A stretch of DNA of 64,000 nucleotides, from positions 209,233 through 273,232 of the forward strand of contig CAXIPT010000027.1 in the NCBI GenBank assembly GCA_964030475.1. Reading direction: 5' to 3'. The stretch's first letter is position 1; every line of letters starts with the position of its first letter. The translations under genes were made by a program, and so were the position numbers. The notes beneath the pieces were generated by a model. It was not told where the DNA came from, made no database searches, and worked only from the letters and a program-made list of their open reading frames with translations. Origin of the DNA: Tethya wilhelma (taxonomy: Eukaryota > Porifera > Demospongiae > Tethyida > Tethyidae). This document shows positions 21,965-32,891 of this stretch, one piece after another.

Positions 21965-23323
21965 ATAAATCATTGTCTGTCTCAACTGCAATCTCCTCAA
22001 GCTCCTCTTCTGGAATCTGTTCTGCTTCTGACATGTCTGCTGTGTCTGATTCTCCAGCTGTTTCATTGCTACTACATTCAGAGTCATCTTACATTGAATC
22101 TTCCTGACAGTCCCCTGTTATTGTGACACTACCATCCATACTTTTGTGCCATCCAAACTGCTCAAAACATTGCGGAAAATGTTAGATGAATAATGTAGAG
22201 CTAATTACTAACTTAAGAACATATAGTTGGCTCTCTTGCAGTGAAAAATTAAAGCCTGTGTAGAGGAATTAATTTTTGCTCATGTAGCTTGGTGACCTTG
22301 GGTACATGATAAGTTACTTTTCTCATAAACTAGTGCCATACTTTCAGTGCTGGTTTCTTAGAGTCTGGGGAATAATTCAAACCTGAAAACAATCGAAAAG
22401 CCTCTTGGGAATCTGGGTGATTACATACAATGTCGTATGTGTGAGAGACTAGTTTTGATCTAAAGTATGACTTCAAAAACCTGTTGTAATAAACTACTGT
22501 AACTAGTCGTATCCATGCCTCTTCACTGAAATTCACTACTTAAGTAGCGATCCAACAAACTCCCTGTTGCTGATGTAAGCTTCTAAAAACCTTGTCTTGG
22601 TACACATGTAGAACGAGCTTACATAGTCGCACCCCGTAAGTACATACAGTGCTACAAGTGTAACAACTGAGAAGAATTTTGGATGGGTAGAAATTATTGA
22701 CACAGCATGATTTATATCTATGAAGCTCTCCATATTTCCTCTCTTAATGAAAACTTGTTTCGTTTCAAGATACTGCAACTCAATCCATATACCCATGAGT
22801 CAGTGTCACTTGATATCACCAATATGTTATGTGATCCTGTCCGTATACAGTGGTGCCAAATAGCATAGTCTGCTTCACAATGTTGATTTGGTGCTAAATA
22901 GCTTAGGAGTCCCATTTTGGATAGTTGCTATAGTCGTAAATGCAGATGTGTCAATAGTAATTAAAAAGTTGTACTGAGATGTTACAGTAATACACAGATC
23001 TAGGAATTTTGTAGACAGATATTCTATTAGCTTTATTTTGAAGGAAGTAGCAACAATGATGTATAAGCTATATTATGTGGAATATGTTGATCACTGTTGA
23101 TTTCAGGCTCTAGTCTTGTGTCTTGGTCTGCCGACTTGTTTGCTCGTGATTGGTGTACAAGATCTCTTGGAGGTGGGAGAAAATCTTGTTTGTCAATAAT
23201 AAGATATACATGTTGAGCTTTGTATCCAAATACATATCGTCTAATTGTTTGCTGCCACAGATGATTGTAGTAATCACTAAAAGTTAAGCTTGTTGGCAAC
23301 AGAGGCATATGTATGAAATACAA
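21965..23323 (-). pseudogene. PIN/FEN-like nuclease-fold protein, multi-exon remnant
   Basis: Minus-strand pieces: 23323-23033 contains IDKQDFLPPPRDLVHQSR. 22915-22718 contains HCEADYAIWHHC and ILVISSDTDSWVYG, where the acidic residues resemble the metal-binding positions of PIN/XPG-I domains. 22796-22540 has LYVLTGCDYVSSF, a typical later motif. 22536-22350 precedes a donor (GAAAGTATGG). A last exon from about 22155 reads GWHKSMDGSVTI and an acidic tail with one early TAA. Proteins with these motifs are common in repeat-rich invertebrate genomes but have no assigned role that I know. Frames change between 22796 and 22718, so it is probably broken. Confidence 0.5.
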
Positions 23324-23968
23324 TAGGTCAATTACTACAATAAGATCTTGAGGTGGGTTTGTGAGTATGTCATGGACTGTACGTATCTAGGCATATAGTA
23401 TTTTAATTGACTGCATAAATGCCTTTTTGGTGTACATGTGAGTATGATTTATATCTCTAGTTTCTGTGATCTTCTCGTTAGGAATATTTGTGGCATAGTT
23501 GTGACATTAGTTGGTGGATGTGGTTTCTTTGCAGTGTCATAATATGCTGAGTTAGGTGTCTTAATATTCTGTATGATTTAACATGTGTTTTGTATGATGT
23601 CTGTTCATTTTCTAGTCATGCTTTTGAGTTTGTTTCCTTATTTTATTTGTGTTAGGACCAAGTTATCTAGGTGCTTGGTTTTACTTGTAGTTTTTCTTTA
23701 GTTCTTATTTCCTGTATAGGTGTATTTTCTTTGATGTTTTTGTATAGGGATTAGATCACGTTTAGGAGTTAGGCAAAAGTTGTGTTGATTTTCGTCGTGC
23801 AAATTTGCATTAAACTTATCCTCAGTTGGAGTTAATTCATCAGCGTGTCGACTTGCACTCGGCTTTGTTACAGAGTAGGAAACATGAATCAGAAACTGCT
23901 TGGTTGAATTGAATACAAGTAATTAGGGTGGTAAGAAATTGGCTTTTTTACTTGAACGCATATTTCTA
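23324..23968. other. Interval with no recognised gene
   Basis: T-rich non-coding sequence. Nothing beyond short random frames was seen. Confidence 0.4.
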
Positions 23969-24243
23969 CGAGTAAAAAAAAAACATTGGAAATGTAATGA
24001 GGTGACACAGGAATGGCAAAATCGTAAACAGAACGCAAACAAGATGGAATGGCTGTTAGAGTGTGTGCAGAATTCTTCCTGTATGGGCTGCATTTAACAA
24101 TCTCCTTATTGAGTCTCTTATTTTGCCCACAGGAAGAATTCCTTACACACTCTAACAGCCATTCCATCTTGTTTGCGTTCTTTTTACGATTTTGCCATTC
24201 CTGTGTCACCTCATTACATTTCCAATGTTTTTTTTTTACTTGT
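23969..24243. mobile_element. Family C hairpin (B/C element end), copy C1
   Basis: Two inverted arms of about 125 bp run inward from AGTAAAAAAAAAACATTGG with GGAATGGCAAAATCG and ATGGAATGGCTGTTAGAGTG. The right side continues into the B-tail junction (TGTTTGTTCTCATTTTTCCA) before the N at 24283. There is no protein; open frames across it are arm artefacts. Confidence 0.8.
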
Positions 24244-24283
24244 TTGTTCTCATTTTTCCATATTTCTACAAATTACATTTGTN

Positions 24284-26400
24284 AATTTGAACAGAGGCGT
24301 TGGGAATGCTTTTCTTTAATACATCTCTTTCACCTATGTCCTTGTCTGCCATGATGACACGGATTTTTTCCCAATTCAGATTAAGTTTCTTGAAAGTTTC
24401 AACCATCCAAGTGACACTAGTGGCATCCTCTTGTACTAGAAGGCACACTGCCGTCACCTCGCTTTGACCATTAGAATCTTCGCTGAGCATGAGGTACACA
24501 GGTAAGTGAAGTTCCAGTAATTTGTAAGTTGCATCTACGCATAGTAGTTCTGGGTATGCTTTGAAAGTATCATTCTCGCATTTGTTCATCCTGAAAAAAC
24601 AAGCCTTTCATATTTTTGTCTTCATCACAAAATACTTCAACAGATGCACCTAAATCAAGGAAAAAGACAAGAGCTAGGACATCACTACTGCAGATATATA
24701 ACTCTATGGCAGTTGAGCTAAATCCACTAAAGTCGATCTGGTTTGAGAATGCCGCCGCAAGTGAATTAATGAGATTCATAACCATACTTTTTCTATGGGC
24801 CAAATAGCTAACTTTTGACTGGTAAGGCGTAGGAAGCTGAAAAAGCAATCAAAAGGATGGGAAGATCAATCGCTTTCCAATAGTGCTTGAAACTTTGAAA
24901 TCGGTTTGATATTTAGAAAGTTATTCAAGTTTTTCTACTGGCATTCTCAAACCAGATGGACTTTAGGTATAACCAGGCACTAATGAGGACAAGTACAAGT
25001 GCTCTCAAAAGATTAGCAGTAAAACATGAGCAATTTAAGTAATGACCCTTAGACATGGATATATACTACTATATATGTGACCTGTCAAGCAAAAACCTGA
25101 CGTTTGGGAAATTGTTTTTCGAGTAAATGCGGTTTTAGTTTTATTCGCGTTTTTGTGCGAAAATGCTTTTACTGCACAGGTGGGTTGCGCTACATTTTAG
25201 CATGCTCCACACAAAATTTGAGGAGTGGAGCTGCTTCAGTTGCAGAGATATAGATGGCAATACCAGCCTAGTTCTTTTCTACTTAGTTGCCATCATGGAA
25301 AACAGTTGCTATGCTGTGCAACAGACCATAGCAAATATTAATGAGCTAGGCAGCTGCTGTTAAAAATGAATTATTGTTCAGTGTAATTTCTGCTTTATAG
25401 GCTTTTGTTTACAGAATTTTGGTACAGCACATGCACAGAGAGATCAGCCAAAGCTTCTGATATGCTTGCCTAATTCAAGCGCCTACATAGAGCAGCTTTC
25501 TGCTCGTGGGTGTTGCCTCACCCTGTACGCGATCGCATACAGGTTATTCTGAGGCTTATCTTAGTTACTATAGAACTTACTCTACCTAGAATCTACCACT
25601 TTACTTGCAAGCGCTTACCTCCACGAGTCCATTAACCTTCTCCTGGGTCTTCTTTCCTAGCTACTTGCTTCTCACTAAATAATTAAACTGGCCACGTGGC
25701 TGTTTGTGGTAATATTCAGCATGTACTGTACACGATCTAATTATGATACGGAGAGTATCGAGTTGAGGCAGGGCTGCTTGCAGCAGCTATATCTGGAAAA
25801 CTACTATAGCTATGCTCATCAAATTTTGATATGCACTTCCTGAGAAGGCCTGTATATACGTGGAATAGCTAACTCAAAATTCGTGGAAATTCCCAAATGT
25901 CAGGTTTTCGCTTGACAGGTCACATATTTACTTACCATATTTCTCAGTCAATAGGTGTACTGTAGCGTCTATGTTGTTGCGGGATTTCCCCTCTTTTGCT
26001 GAAGAAGCAATATTAGTCAGATCTCTTAGTAGTATGACATTTCCTGTTTCCTGAGACAACTGAGCTTGAATCATCTTCTTGTTGGCATTCATGCGCAAGA
26101 GATCAGAAGCCTTTGCTTTTGCTTCCGAAGACAACTTCCTCTGTGAAGGTAAGTGCTTGAAGAGTTCCTATAATTATGTATTTGAACATGCATGAAGGAT
26201 CAATTTAGCTGCACAGTTTTAATTTCATAATATTGGAGAAGGCAATACTATAGATAATTTACATACAATCATGTTAAACCAACAAGTTTACCTGGGATAT
26301 GTCATTGTTATGCTCGGTGTTTACACTCCACACTACCAGGGAGCATCCATCCTTACCAATCTTTAGAGCAACATGAGCTGGACAGTTTTGCTTGAAAGTG
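24284..26400 (-). pseudogene. ZSWIM-type MULE transposase, N-terminal and catalytic start (copy 3), split by a MITE
   Basis: Minus-strand blocks: about 26400-26292 (CPAHVALKIGKDGCSLVVWS, a FAR1/ZSWIM-like DNA-binding region) with a donor; 26170-25928 (SSEAKAKASDLLRMNANKKM and a helical stretch); 24848-24284 (DFSGFSSTAIELYICSSDVL, then LLCVDATYKL with the first catalytic Asp and IMADKDIGERDVL with the second). The last block stops at the N at 24283, in mid-domain. Between blocks two and three lies the family A MITE 25078-25925. One frame change near 24580 is visible. Its missing remainder is probably on another contig of this scaffold. Confidence 0.72.
25078..25925. mobile_element. Family A MITE, near-complete copy in MULE copy 3
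   Basis: Inverted ends of about 38 bp: GTGACCTGTCAAGCAAAAAC at the left and GGTTTTCGCTTGACAGGTCA at the right, bounded by TAT. Length is about 850 bp and there is no coding capacity. Related copies are at 39349-40046 and 42006-42860, with end fragments at 15013, 27579-27722 and 43545. Confidence 0.8.
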
Positions 26401-26588
26401 CTGTACAAATAAATTGATTTACGAAGGCATTACTGTTAGTGTACACACATGCAGGAGTAATTATGCAATACGATGTATACTGAGATACAGTGAACTTGAG
26501 CTCAACAAAAAAACACTTGTATATCATCAGTCATACCACTTACAATGTACTTCTCACACCTTGCCCTCTCGGTTTGAACCTTTGGCCT

Positions 26589-27187
26589 CCATGAATTCCC
26601 AGTATGGTAGTACTGGGTACATAGGAATGGCACGGATGGCCCATTAGCGCAATACAAATATCCACGCAAATAACTCTGCAAAAACTGAGCGCTTGGCGCT
26701 AAAAGGCTTCTCAAGCTACTATTTAGCTCATTCTCTTTCTAACAAGCCCAAAAACATGGCCTAAAACCATCGCTAAAGTACCAAACTAAAATATGCCAAA
26801 CCTCCAATTTTCTCCATCTTCTTCTTCTTCTGTTATTTCGGCGTTTCTTGAAGACTGTTCACTTTCAGAAGCTGATTCTTGAACGAATATACTTAGTTTT
26901 TTTGTCTTCACCCGCTTTTGGTATCGCCTGCTCGTGTCTCTCATCTAGTGGCTAGATACAAGGCGAAAAGCGCCTTCTCCGTATGGCAGCCATTCATTTC
27001 TACACTCATGCATAAATTCATAAGCTACTTGAAAATTTCAATGACGACCCTTTCCAGATAGGCAGGTGTTTGTTATTTGGAATTCGAATATTCGCTTCCT
27101 GCCTGCAATATATACCTGAAATTTCTGGTTGTGCTGAACTCTCTGTAACTTTTCAGTCTTCAATATTTAGGAGGTGAATACATATTC
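26589..27187. mobile_element. Family B repeat, copy B1 (truncated)
   Basis: Starts with the family palindrome (ATTCCCAGTATGGTAGTACT) and runs through GGCACGGATGGCCCATTAGC, CTCCAATTTTCTCCATCTTC and TTCAGAAGCTGATTCTTGAA. It is cut at about 27187 by the palindromic start of another B copy, which itself ends at the N at 27208. A weak reading frame on the opposite strand (FVQESASESE) recurs in other copies. Confidence 0.75.
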
Positions 27188-27208
27188 CCAGTACGGTAGT
27201 ACTGGGTN

Positions 27209-27337
27209 GATGATGTCACAGCTACCACGTGCACAGGGCATTTCATCATCGCTATCATCACCTGTGTAGGACATTCAGTGCAGGTATAGATCTTATTGTA
27301 AGACATTTGTGAGTGTACACACACACATGCACGCATG

Positions 27338-27392
<55 letters not shown>

Positions 27393-27577
27393 AAACACAC
27401 ACAAACAACTTACAGTCTGCATCTACTAGAGCAACTTCTATGCCAGCTTTCCAATGAGAAACCAGATCTTCAAGAAGCTCAATCCGGCGCTCAAAGTGGA
27501 CATTCGACACAGTACTGGCAACAGACGCGAGCTCTGCAGTAATAATTGAAGCTGTACGAAACTTCTAATGTTCGTTG
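27209..27577 (-). pseudogene. MULE C-terminal segment on a 369-bp contig between two Ns
   Basis: The minus strand matches 16570-16940 of copy 2: end of the SWIM region (RIELLEDLVSHWKAG), the donor, the CA/TG intron, then the MSYTGDDSDDEM exon (other frame). About 100 bases at its low-coordinate end are nearly identical to 14099-14201. It is bounded by N on both sides, so its place and orientation here rest only on scaffolding. Confidence 0.75.
27309..27412. repeat. CA microsatellite
   Basis: About 50 CA dinucleotides with few interruptions, in the same intron position as the TG run of copy 2. Confidence 0.9.
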
Positions 27578-27578
27578 N

Positions 27579-27811
27579 TATCTGGAAAACTACTTGAGCT
27601 ATGCGCATCAAATTTTGATATGCGCTTCCTGGGAAGGCCTAGATATACCTAGAATAGCTAACTCAAAATTTGCAGACTTTCCTAACCGGCACGTTTTCCC
27701 TTGACAGGTCACATATATCAAAATTTGATGCGTATAGCTCAAGTAGTTTTCCAGATACAGGTCTTGCAAGCAGCCTTGCCTCAACTTGTGGTCGGTCTGT
27801 ACACTCTCCGT
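27579..27811. repeat. Family A MITE end fragments
   Basis: 27579-27722 matches the right-hand 145 bases of the 25078-25925 copy (CTGGAAAACTACTTGAGCTA through CTTGACAGGTCACATAT). 27716-27811 repeats part of the same text in the opposite orientation, so the two form an inverted pair. Confidence 0.65.
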
Positions 27812-28160
27812 ATTCCTAGTACAGTAGTACTATGGCACGGATGGCCCATACAAATATTCATGCAAATAACTCTACAAAAACTGAGCAAAAAAGCTTCTAA
27901 AGCTACTGCTTAACTCATTCTCTTTCTAACAACATAGCCTAAAACCATCGCTAAGGTACCGAACTAAACCTCCAATTTTCTCTTTCCCTTCTATATTATT
28001 TCAGCGTATCTCAAAGACTGTTCACTTTCAGAAGCTTGTTCTTGAACTACCAAACTTGGTGCAATTGTTTTCACTTGCTTTTGGTATGTGTGCTTGAGTC
28101 TCTGGTTTAATGGCTAGATACAAGGCAAAATGCCCTTCTCTGTATGGTAGCTATTGTTTG
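27812..28160. mobile_element. Family B repeat, diverged copy B2
   Basis: ATTCCTAGTACAGTAGTACT start with an internal deletion, then GGCACGGATGGCCCATACAA and the B body up to TGGTAGCTATTGTTTG. More diverged than other copies. Confidence 0.6.
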
Positions 28161-28188
28161 TAAACTCCTCCATTAATCATTAGGCCAC

Positions 28189-28675
28189 TGTTAATAGCTT
28201 TGTTGTTTCCCGTCCAGTTCTAGTGATTCAGGCGGTGTCGGAGACTAGACTGAACAATAACTCTATATCTATTTATGTTTAATAGTCACCATTGTGTTTG
28301 TGCCCACCCAGACAGTGTAACCAGTTGTATCTATTGTTGTATTTGTACGATTTCATGTCTGTATAAAAGGACTGCCAACTTAGGCAGCCTCAGTCTCAGA
28401 TTGTAAAAGAATGAATTTATGTCTGTCAAATCCAGTACGCAGATTGAAAATATCAAATTATTAAAGTTTGATATTTTCAATCTGCGTACTGGGTTGGTGA
28501 ACAAGAATATAATTTAATAATGACTAATACCCAACCAGAAACTTACTTACAAAATTATGTCAGTCAAAGTTTTGAACTTGAATGCTTGAATGAGCTACGT
28601 CTTGCGGATAGCTGTAGATCGCAGTATCAGTAGACCGACTTCGAATTTATTAAAGGTGGGTGGTTAATATTATTC
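28189..28675 (+). mobile_element. Candidate LTR and leader of an unidentified retrotransposon
   Basis: TGTTAATAGC at 28189, a TATA box (GTATAAAAGGAC at about 28370), then a leader. A hairpin follows at 28432-28490 (arms around GTACGCAGATTGAAAATATC). An ATG at 28520 opens a short frame (MTNTQPETYLQNYVSQ) broken after about 38 codons. The layout suggests LTR, leader and gag start, but no second LTR or pol was found. Confidence 0.35.
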
Positions 28676-28935
28676 ACAAGTATAAAAAACATTGGAAATG
28701 TAATGAATGGTTAAATCGTAAAAAGAACGCAAACAAGATGGAATGGCTGTTAGAGTGTGTAAAGAATTCTTCCTGTATGGGCTGCATTTAACAATCTCCT
28801 TATTGTGTCTCTCATTTTGCCCACAGGAAGAATTCTTTACACACTCTAACAGCCATTCCATCTTGTTTGCGTTCTTTTTACGATTTTGCCATTCCTGTGT
28901 CTCATTACATTTCCAATGTTTTTTTTTTTACTTGT
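28676..28935. mobile_element. Family C hairpin, copy C2
   Basis: ACAAGTATAAAAAACATTGG to ACTTGT, arms near-perfect around the central loop with the usual GGAATGGCTGTTAGAGTGTG. Next to it (28940-29126) is a B-tail fragment belonging to C3. Confidence 0.8.
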
Positions 28936-29126
28936 TACACTTATTATATACTAGTTGTCACTATAAGATGTGCAAAGCAAGTACATTGTTAAAATCCAGC
29001 CTCCTGCTGAGATGCTCTAACTCAATCACTGATAGCATAGCTAAATATCCATGCTGATAGTGTACAAGTAACTACCATACATACACACTCAAATAAGATT
29101 CGTAGAATTATGAAAAAATGAGACAA

Positions 29127-29373
29127 ACAAGTGAAAAAAACATTGGAAATGTAATGAGACATAGGAATGGCCAAATCGTAAAAAGAAAGCAGTGTGTAAA
29201 GAATTATTCCTATTGGCAACATGAGGGACTTGACATGGAAAGAGAGTACTACATGCAGCCCACACAGGAATGATTCTGCACACACTCAAACAGCCATTCC
29301 ATCTTGTTTGCTTTCTTTTTACGATTTGGCCATTCCTATGTCTCATTACATTTCCAATGTTTTTTTCACTTGT
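29127..29373. mobile_element. Family C hairpin, copy C3, inserted in a MULE exon
   Basis: ACAAGTGAAAAAAACATTGG to ACTTGT. On its outer side it abuts directly the coding sequence of a MULE N-terminal exon (29374-29643). On its inner side it continues into the B-tail (CATTTTTTCATAATTCTACG reversed). This marks the hairpin tip as the true element end. Confidence 0.82.
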
Positions 29374-29643
29374 ACAACAGTATTTCAACTCATAATATTT
29401 CAATTCAGATTTCATTGGCCTATCCACCCCTCTTTTGCGAGAAGCTTCTATTGTCCTAGAATCTCTTCTCCAGAAATCAACATTATGTTCTTTCTTATAT
29501 GATTCAAGGGCGGATTCGAATTCTTGAAACGTACTAAACTTATCCCCCACACTGAATGATACTGGCGTATTTTCAGCCGATGGAAGACACCCATTTTGTT
29601 CCTCTGGAGGATCAACAGTAGGAGATACAATCGCTTCTGCCAT
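29374..29643 (-). pseudogene. ZSWIM-type MULE transposase, N-terminal exon
   Basis: The ATG at 29643 starts MAEAIVSPTVDPPEEQNGCL. It is followed by FSVGDKFSTFQEFESALESY, the conserved N-terminal motif of ZSWIM/FAR1-type proteins, and RRGVD-like basic residues (EASRKRGVDRPMK). The exon is interrupted by the family C hairpin at 29373. The MULE TIR lies 55 bases upstream (29698), so the start codon choice fits the element edge. Copy 3 (26400-24284) could be the continuation of this same element. Confidence 0.75.
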
Positions 29644-29697
29644 GGCACCATAGAAACGTCACTTAAAATTATTGTAGTCTTGCTCTATTGCCAGTGA

Positions 29698-29803
29698 TGT
29701 CTCCACGTGCCGGTATTCTCTATTTAGAGCGCTGCGCCCACGGAGCCGGTACTCTAAAGCCAGATATTCTGATCCCGGTGCTGGTGCACTATACACAGCG
29801 TAA
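29698..29803. repeat. Terminal inverted repeat of the ZSWIM/PHD MULE family (5' side)
   Basis: Inverted counterpart of 12797-12898, ending CACTATACACAGCGTAA. It holds TTAGAGCGCTGCGCCCACGG, unusually GC-rich for the region. Confidence 0.75.
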
Positions 29804-30244
29804 ATAAAAATTCATACCAGTCCATACTGGTTTCAAAGTCACCCTCTAGTACTAAAACAAACTGAACTGTTGCATGCTGTCCACTTTGCTAGCTATACAC
29901 ATGCAGGTGTCATGCACTATATACTAACTAAATCCATATCCCAAATTCACTTGCTCAGACTAGACCAATATTTCTTATTCGCAATTAATCTTAGACTAAT
30001 AGTAATACTATTAAGGTTAACGTTAAGAATACCAGTAAAAAACTTGCTTTCCCAGCTTTCTATTGACCTTAGCCCTGTACAGTATTAATATGTTATATAT
30101 AATTCTATTAATAATCCTGAAACATTAATAATTTTCGACATAACACCATGCACATGAACAATAGTATAAGTACATGCTTATACAACTTCAAAGAAACGCT
30201 AATCCCACAAAGTTTCTTTATGTCACTTATTGTACCTGCTCCAA
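29804..30244. other. Interval with no recognised gene
   Basis: AT-rich, no coding or repeat structure that I can support. Confidence 0.4.
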
Positions 30245-31274
30245 ATACCAGTATTCCCAGTACGGTAGTACAGGGCGCAATACAAATATTCACGCGAATA
30301 ACTCTGCAAAAACTGAGCGCTTAGCACCAAAAGGCTTCTTAAGCTACTATTTAGCTCTTTCTCTTTCTAATGAGCCCAAAAACATGGCCTAAAACCATCG
30401 CTAAAGTAACAAACACAAACATGCCAAACCTCCAATTTTCTCCATCTTCTCTTCTTCTTCTATCTTGGCTCAACTTTTCTCGGAGACTATTCACTTTCAG
30501 TAGCTGATTCTTGAACGAACGAACTTGGTTTCTTCCGGGACAGTCGCTTTTGCCATCGGTTTTTAGCGCCTCTCGCTGAGTAGCTGGATACAAGGCGAAA
30601 AGCGCCTCCTCCATATGGCTGCCATTAATTTCTACACTCATGCATAATTCATTAGCTTCTAGAAAATTCGAATTGACGACCCTTTCCACACACAAAAGTG
30701 TGCGTTATTTGGAATTAAATGCACTGAAGTTGTCTGGAACTATTTTGTGATACCTGGTTGCTCTTCTTAAGAGATGAATCAGGACTTTGATTATCATAAC
30801 ATATAGAAAGGCAAGTAAATCTTATGATACAGCTCCTGCCTCCAAATGACTGAGATGTGTGTTTCACTTCAGTATCAAGCAGGCTACACAACTTGCCAGT
30901 TCCGCGGCAGCAGCCCGCCGCTGGCTCAGTGAGTCTGGCTTGCCAGACTACTAACTACACACACCAACACAAATGTAATTTGTAGAATTATGGAAAAATG
31001 TGAACAAACAAGTAAAAAAAAAACATTAGAAATGTAATGAGACACAGGAATGGCTAAATCGTAAAAAGAACGCAAACAAGATGGAATGGCTGTTAGAGTG
31101 TGTAAGGAATTCTTCCTGTGGGCAAAATGAGAGTCAATAAGGAGATTGTTAAATGCAGCCCATACAGGAAGAATTCTGCACACACTCTAACAGCCATTCC
31201 GTCTTGTTTGCGTTCTTTATACGATTTAGCCATTTCTGTGTCTCATTACATTTCTAATTTTTTTTTTTACTTGT
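30245..31274. mobile_element. Complete B/C composite element (palindrome to hairpin)
   Basis: Starts with the B palindrome (ATTCCCAGTACGGTAGTACA), runs through the B body (to about 30720) and tail with CTGGCTTGCCAGACTACTA. It continues without a break through the junction TGTAGAATTATGGAAAAATG into the family C hairpin (31008-31274). About 1.03 kb. The two ends are unrelated in sequence, and no protein of known family is encoded. Confidence 0.7.
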
Positions 31275-31610
31275 ATCTATAGACCTCCTAATGCTCCAGC
31301 ACATATATACACCATCAGTCATATTTGATCATGACAGCTCAACTATTGTTCTTGAAGTTTGTCTACTACCTACTACCTACTAAGCTAAACATATCATAGC
31401 TCTCAATTGATCATACACATGCCCAACATGCCCCACAAGACATAACAATGGTTTGCTAATAATTGACCACCTATGTAAACTTTATCAAAGCAACCATGCA
31501 AGCAGTAGTATATTGAACAAGCCAAGAGGTCCAACATCCCAGGGCTCTGCCACAACCCATTGCAGGCTAGCATGAAATCAAGTGACATGATGTCATTTCC
31601 TGGTCACATA

Positions 31611-31831
31611 TACCGTATAGCCGGAAATATTGACGGTGATATTAATTTGACGGTTTGATGGTCAAAGTCCAAATCGTCATATTTAAATCTGCCAATATTT
31701 TAGGCGCCGTATATGAATGTATTATGCGCACGTTCAAATCATCAAATTTAAAATCGTCAATATTTTTTTTTTCCGTTCTGCGAAGCAAACCATCAAAGTT
31801 TTTGACCGTCAATATTTCCAGCTATATGGTA
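31611..31831. mobile_element. Family D MITE, longer variant
   Basis: TACCGTATAGCCGGAAATAT and its inverted partner ATATTTCCAGCTATATGGTA bound 221 bp. The arms extend about 27 bases to TTGACGGT. Inside, TCATCAAATTT and GTCAATATTT recur. Confidence 0.72.
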
Positions 31832-32890
31832 GCTCACTTTTTGTACATTTAAAACTTTTACCAGCTATTCTCACAAAGTAACAGGAGAGAGAAAGATTTA
31901 CTATCTTTTTCAAGACATTGTGGGGCGAGCCTGAGCGAGCGCAACTTTTTGCGTGAATTTACAGCGAGTGTATAGAGAATATAATTTTGTCAGAATGCCA
32001 AATTAAGCTGTCAGTGTGAGTACAAAACTGACATACACGAAGGATTGATAATGAGATGCAAAGTCTAGGGGTTTTTTCAAACTTAGTATCTCTTACTCTC
32101 TCACACTGTGTATCAAGCAAGTCTAGTATTGCTGTTTTCTCCTTGTTTCTGCCTATCTTTCTGTTGGGCACTGCTGTAAACTGTTTCTGTGCCTTTCTCT
32201 CATATAAGATATGCTTACAATTGTCTAAGTCTCACAAGCTCTAGCTATTAACAGAACCATTTCTCAACTGTTCTGCTCTAGCTGCCTCTGTCCGATTTCT
32301 CGATTGACTGTCTTGAAAACATGTGGACACTCTAAACTTATGCACATGCATGCGTGAGTAATGCATGGTACATGGTTCGGGTCGATCATTATGTTAGCTA
32401 GAATTAGCTTAGGCGAATGCACAAGACCCAATGATGACACAGAAAGACAGACAGACAGACAGCTAGACACATGCACCCGATGTACTACTTGCTATCTGGG
32501 GCTTACCTAGGCTTGCTCTACAAATAGCCCACGAATGTCGGACCTCCTCTGGAACAAGCGACATATATGGCTTTCAGATTTTGTATACTGTACATTTTCC
32601 CTTCCCCACCCCCACCCTCATAAAAAAAAACAACATTAATTCTACTGCTGTTCCACTTAAAAAAATTTTTTTATCCTATAAACTCTGAACTCTTAAACTC
32701 TGCACAATTAATTTCATTAAAAAATTGCCTAAAACAATCCTCATTTTACAGCATGTGAAAAGGTATATCTTGATATCATAAGAAAATATAATCTTATTTT
32801 TTCATGTAACCAAAATTTTATGTCAAAATGATGAATATCAATAAAACACCCAAACTCATGAATAATTAAAAAAAAACTGTCGAGTTAATT
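31832..32890. other. Interval with no recognised gene
   Basis: AT-rich sequence. It includes a short GACA run (32445-32462) and A-rich tracts at 32620-32700. A minus frame at 31959-32171 looked faintly coding but has no family features. Confidence 0.35.
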
Positions 32891-32891
32891 A

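Noticed and set aside
24049..24354. Frame reading FFLYGLHLTISLL and similar, seen also near 28743, 29221, 40383 and 62126
   Set aside because: Translation through family C hairpins. The same peptide recurs because the repeat recurs.
23969..31274. Regularly recurring 250-bp hairpins as a possible CRISPR-like array
   Set aside because: Copies are kilobases apart with unrelated spacers and carry transposon-like ends. No cas-like genes, and the genome is eukaryotic.
31959..32171. Minus frame MPNRKIGRNKEKTAILDLLD
   Set aside because: Looks mildly coding but has no recognisable motif, splice partner or repeat copy in the window.
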